Source of the DNA: Novosphingobium album (ex Hu et al. 2023)
GTDB lineage: Bacteria; Pseudomonadota; Alphaproteobacteria; Sphingomonadales; Sphingomonadaceae
Direction of reading: 5' to 3'
Assembly (NCBI RefSeq): GCF_022832385.1
Contig: NZ_JALHLE010000001.1
Span: 124,001-188,000 of the forward strand
DNA: 64,000 bases
Shown piece after piece: positions 61,669-64,000 of this stretch. The position numbers and the translations under genes were made by a program. The notes beneath the pieces were generated by a model. It saw nothing but the letters and a program-made list of their open reading frames with translations. It did not search any database and had not been told where the DNA came from. Each line of letters begins with the position of its first letter. Position 1 is the stretch's first letter.

Positions 61669-63329
61669 ACGCCCTCCAGCAGCCGGTTCGCCTGCGCGCG
61701 CGCCTCGTCGGTCACTTCGGCACCCGAGAGCATGCGTGCGATCTCTTCCTTGCGTTCGGCAGAATCGAGCGGCGTCACCGAAGTGCGCGTGACCGTTCCT
61801 TCGCTGGACTTGGCGATCATGTAATGCCGGTTCCCCCGCGCCGCGACTTGCGGGCTATGCGTGACAGCCAGCAATTGCCCGGCGCTGGCTAGCCGCGCCA
61901 GACGTTCACCGATGGCGCTGGCGACCGCACCGCCCACGCCCCGGTCGATCTCGTCGAAGATCACGGTTGCGGCGCCTCCCTCTTCGGCGAGGGCCACCTT
62001 GAGCGCGAGGATGAAGCGCGAAAGCTCGCCGCCCGAGGCGATCTTGGCGAGCGGGGCGAAATCGGCGCCGGGATTGGTGCTGATGAGGAATTCCACCGCA
62101 TCCATGCCCTGCGCGCCCCAGCGCTCCTCGGGCAGGCGCACCATAGACGTCTGGAAACGCGCGGCATCGAGCTTGAGCGGTGCCAGTTCGCCCGCCACGG
62201 CCGCATCAAGCCGCCTGGCTGCGGCCCGCCGAAGGTCGTGCAGCGCCTCGGCCTGCTCCCGATAGACCAGCGCCGCCTTGTCTGCTGCCTTTTCCAGCGC
62301 GGCGAGGTGCTCGGTTCCGCCCTCGATCGCATCGAGCGCAGCGCGCATCTCGTGCATTTTCGCGGGCAGATCGTCGACCTGGCAGCCGTGCTTGCGCGCC
62401 GCCGCGCGCAGATCGAACAGGCGCGTTTCAATACGGTCGAGTTCGGACGGATCGAAGGCCAGCGCCTCGGCGGCACGTTCCAGCTTGTCCTCGGCCTCGC
62501 TCGCCTCGATCACCGCGCGGTCCAGCGCAGCCAGCGCCTCGGCCAGCAATTCATGCTCGCCCGCGATCCGGTCGAGACGCCGCGCAGCACTGCGCAGATT
62601 CGCCAGCGCCGAATCGGAACCGGTCCACACGTGCTGCAGTGCGGAGAGATCGTCGGCGAGCTTCTCCCCCTTCTGCATCGCCGCACGGGCGAGCGCGAGT
62701 TGCTCTTCCTCGCCCTCCTCCGGCGCCAGCGTGGTGAGTTCGGCCAGATGCGCCAGCAGAAGGTCCTGATCCTCGGCCGCCCTGGCAACTTGCGCGCGTG
62801 CGGCGTCAAGCTCGTCGCGCGCTGCGCGCCAAGCTTTCCATGCCGTTTCCACGCCAGCAACGTCACCGCCCGCGAACCGGTCGAGCAAAGCCCGGTGCCC
62901 GCGCGAATTCACGAGACCGCGATCGTCGTGCTGGCCATGGATCTCGACCAGTGCCGGGGCAATTTCACGCAACAGCGCCACGCCCACCGGCTGATCGTTG
63001 AGGAAGGCCTTCGAGCCGCCATCGGCCTTGAGCTGGCGCTTGAGAATCAGCGCTTCGCCCGGCTCGATCTCAAGCTCAGCCGCCTCTATGACGCCGCGTA
63101 CGGCATCCGGCAGCGCGGAAAAATCGAAGCTGGCGGTCACGCTCGCACGGTCCTCGCCGCCGCGCACGAGACCACTATCGGCCCGGTTTCCAAGCACGAG
63201 TCCCAGAGCGTCGAGCAGGATCGACTTGCCCGCGCCGGTCTCACCGGTGAGGACGCCCAGTCCCCCGGCAAAATCAAGGTCGAGCGCCTCGATCAGAACA
63301 ATGTTTCGGATGGAAAGACGGCTGAGCAT
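61665..63329 (-). CDS. recN: DNA repair protein RecN
   Basis: The 554-residue SMC-like ATPase has Walker A GETGAGKSILLDALGL, a long coiled-coil middle (about 150-350), the signature ASGGELSRFILALKVAL and Walker B IFDEIDRGVGGAVA. It acts early in double-strand-break repair. An exact LexA box (GTTC-N7-GTTC) ends one base before ATG 63329, and no Shine-Dalgarno sequence is present, so the transcript may be leaderless or nearly so. bamD lies 205 bases upstream. A GNAT gene overlaps the stop by 4 bases. Confidence 0.95.
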   Translation of the reverse strand: MLSRLSIRNIVLIEALDLDFAGGLGVLTGETGAGKSILLDALGLVLGNRADSGLVRGGEDRASVTASFDFSALPDAVRGVIEAAELEIEPGEALILKRQLKADGGSKAFLNDQPVGVALLREIAPALVEIHGQHDDRGLVNSRGHRALLDRFAGGDVAGVETAWKAWRAARDELDAARAQVARAAEDQDLLLAHLAELTTLAPEEGEEEQLALARAAMQKGEKLADDLSALQHVWTGSDSALANLRSAARRLDRIAGEHELLAEALAALDRAVIEASEAEDKLERAAEALAFDPSELDRIETRLFDLRAAARKHGCQVDDLPAKMHEMRAALDAIEGGTEHLAALEKAADKAALVYREQAEALHDLRRAAARRLDAAVAGELAPLKLDAARFQTSMVRLPEERWGAQGMDAVEFLISTNPGADFAPLAKIASGGELSRFILALKVALAEEGGAATVIFDEIDRGVGGAVASAIGERLARLASAGQLLAVTHSPQVAARGNRHYMIAKSSEGTVTRTSVTPLDSAERKEEIARMLSGAEVTDEARAQANRLLEGV

Positions 63330-63344
63330 GTTCGCGAAGCGTTC
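63330..63344. promoter_or_regulatory. LexA (SOS) box of recN
   Basis: GTTC (63330-63333), seven bases, GTTC (63341-63344) matches the alphaproteobacterial LexA consensus exactly. It abuts the recN ATG (63327-63329). On the - strand a possible -35 TGACGG and -10 TAGAAC (16-bp spacer) would start transcription about 5 bases before the ATG, so LexA would cover the start. Confidence 0.85.
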
Positions 63345-63390
63345 TAGCGAAGAGCAAGGCCGCCGTCACCCCGCTTCGCACGCTTCCTTT

Positions 63391-63412
63391 TGCCGCCCGG
63401 CACCGGGCGGCA
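63391..63412. terminator. GC-rich hairpin between bamD and recN
   Basis: TGCCGCCCGG (63391-63400) pairs with CCGGGCGGCA (63403-63412) across two bases. No T-run follows on the - strand. It could end or attenuate the bamD transcript, leaving recN on its own SOS promoter. Confidence 0.5.
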
Positions 63413-63534
63413 GGGTCGTTCAGATCAAGTAATCGGCAAACCGGACTACGCCAGCACCATGACAGCGCCAGTCGTAACCAGGCCCTGATCCATCAGATCC
63501 CGGTGCACCTCGGGAGGCGAGCCTCGATTTCAGG

Positions 63535-64000
63535 TCAGGCCGCGGCAGCTTCCGGTGCGTACTTCTTCATGAGCTTGTACGCGCGGGCATACCACTTGCT
63601 GCCCGGATAGTTCCTTTCCAGCACCGCCGCCGCTTTCTGGGCTTCCTCGGGAACGCCCAGCGAGAGATAGCTTTCGACCAGCCGGAACAGCGCCTCGGGC
63701 GTGTGGCTGGTCGTCTGGAAGTTATCGACCACGTTGCGGAATCGCAGCGTCGCCGCCAGCCACTTGCCACTGTTCTCGTAGGAGCGGCCGATGGTCATTT
63801 CCTTGCCGGCCAGGTGATCGTTCACAAGGTCGAGCTTCAGCTTGGCATCGGAGGCATAGCTGGTGGTGGGGTAACGGCGGATGATGTCGGTCAGCGCCTG
63901 CTTGGCCTGCTCTGTCGTCTTCTGGTCGCGCGTAACGTCGCTGATCTGCTCGTAATAGCACATCGCGACGAGGTAATAGGCGTAAGGCGCATCCTTGTTG
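63535..64000 (-). CDS. bamD: Outer-membrane assembly lipoprotein BamD, C-terminal part
   Basis: The window edge cuts the N terminus; 155 codons plus stop are present. The sequence is a TPR chain typical of BamD (ComL/YfiO): AMCYYEQISDV, QALTDIIRRYPTTSYASDA, LKLDLVNDHLAGKEMTIGRSY and AAVLERNYPGSKW. BamD is a lipoprotein of the BAM complex that inserts outer-membrane beta-barrels such as the TonB receptor at 8468. The bamD-recN-ligA order is common in alphaproteobacteria. Confidence 0.92.
   Translation of the reverse strand, partial: NKDAPYAYYLVAMCYYEQISDVTRDQKTTEQAKQALTDIIRRYPTTSYASDAKLKLDLVNDHLAGKEMTIGRSYENSGKWLAATLRFRNVVDNFQTTSHTPEALFRLVESYLSLGVPEEAQKAAAVLERNYPGSKWYARAYKLMKKYAPEAAAA

Overview
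The window is chromosomal DNA of a GC-rich alphaproteobacterium, most likely a sphingomonad of the Novosphingobium type. The evidence is CpdR and SciP (alphaproteobacterial cell-cycle regulators), two LexA boxes of the alphaproteobacterial type GTTC-N7-GTTC, a single LolC/E-type permease next to lolD, a TonB-dependent receptor beside TauD-family dioxygenases, and a SapC-family protein. I see no insertion sequence, prophage, CRISPR array, plasmid gene or rRNA. One tRNA (Val, GAC) is present.

Layout. 1-8 kb: end of an FAD-linked oxidase, a SapC protein, a candidate anti-Shine-Dalgarno small RNA beside N-formylglutamate amidohydrolase and cpdR, tRNA-Val, a crotonase, NADP isocitrate dehydrogenase (icd), an array of 10-bp repeats, a BON-MscS channel, and a GluR0-like receptor channel with a potassium selectivity filter. 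8.4-14.4 kb is the most accessory-looking part: TonB receptor, an OmpR-type regulator with a degenerate receiver, two paralogous 2-oxoglutarate/Fe(II) dioxygenases and a TetR repressor with two related palindromes. 14.5-27 kb: an SOS-controlled radical SAM protein, an OmpA-like protein, crotonase, acyl-CoA ligase, dnaE, a diguanylate cyclase, a Yip1-like membrane protein and glutathione peroxidase.

27-45 kb is mainly housekeeping: lolDC, purF with a possible attenuator-type leader, an SDR enzyme, PilZ protein, cfa, photolyase, PAP2 phosphatase, korAB (2-oxoacid:ferredoxin oxidoreductase), rppH, a PPOX flavoprotein, a TPR protein, rsmB, guaB and an M28 peptidase. 45-52 kb: a neutral zinc metallopeptidase, an FMN-dependent lactate-type dehydrogenase, an OYE/FeS/FAD oxidoreductase, and a BlaR1/BlaI-type pair with a clear operator. 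52-64 kb: sdhCDA without an adjacent sdhB, a subclass B3 metallo-beta-lactamase with prmA, a PilZ protein divergent from sciP across CtrA-like boxes, ligA, a DUF2165 protein, a GNAT, SOS-controlled recN, and the 3' part of bamD.

Functional themes. TCA-cycle and electron-transfer genes (icd, korAB, sdhCDA) recur. Genome maintenance is well represented (dnaE, ligA, recN, photolyase, SOS-linked radical SAM). Cell-cycle control appears at both ends (cpdR, sciP). No single large new system is visible. The most unusual signals are the repeat array at 5.2 kb, the candidate small RNA at 1.2 kb, the purF leader, the GluR0-like receptor, the degenerate response regulator with its neighbouring dioxygenases, and two LexA boxes placed so close to start codons that leaderless mRNAs are likely.
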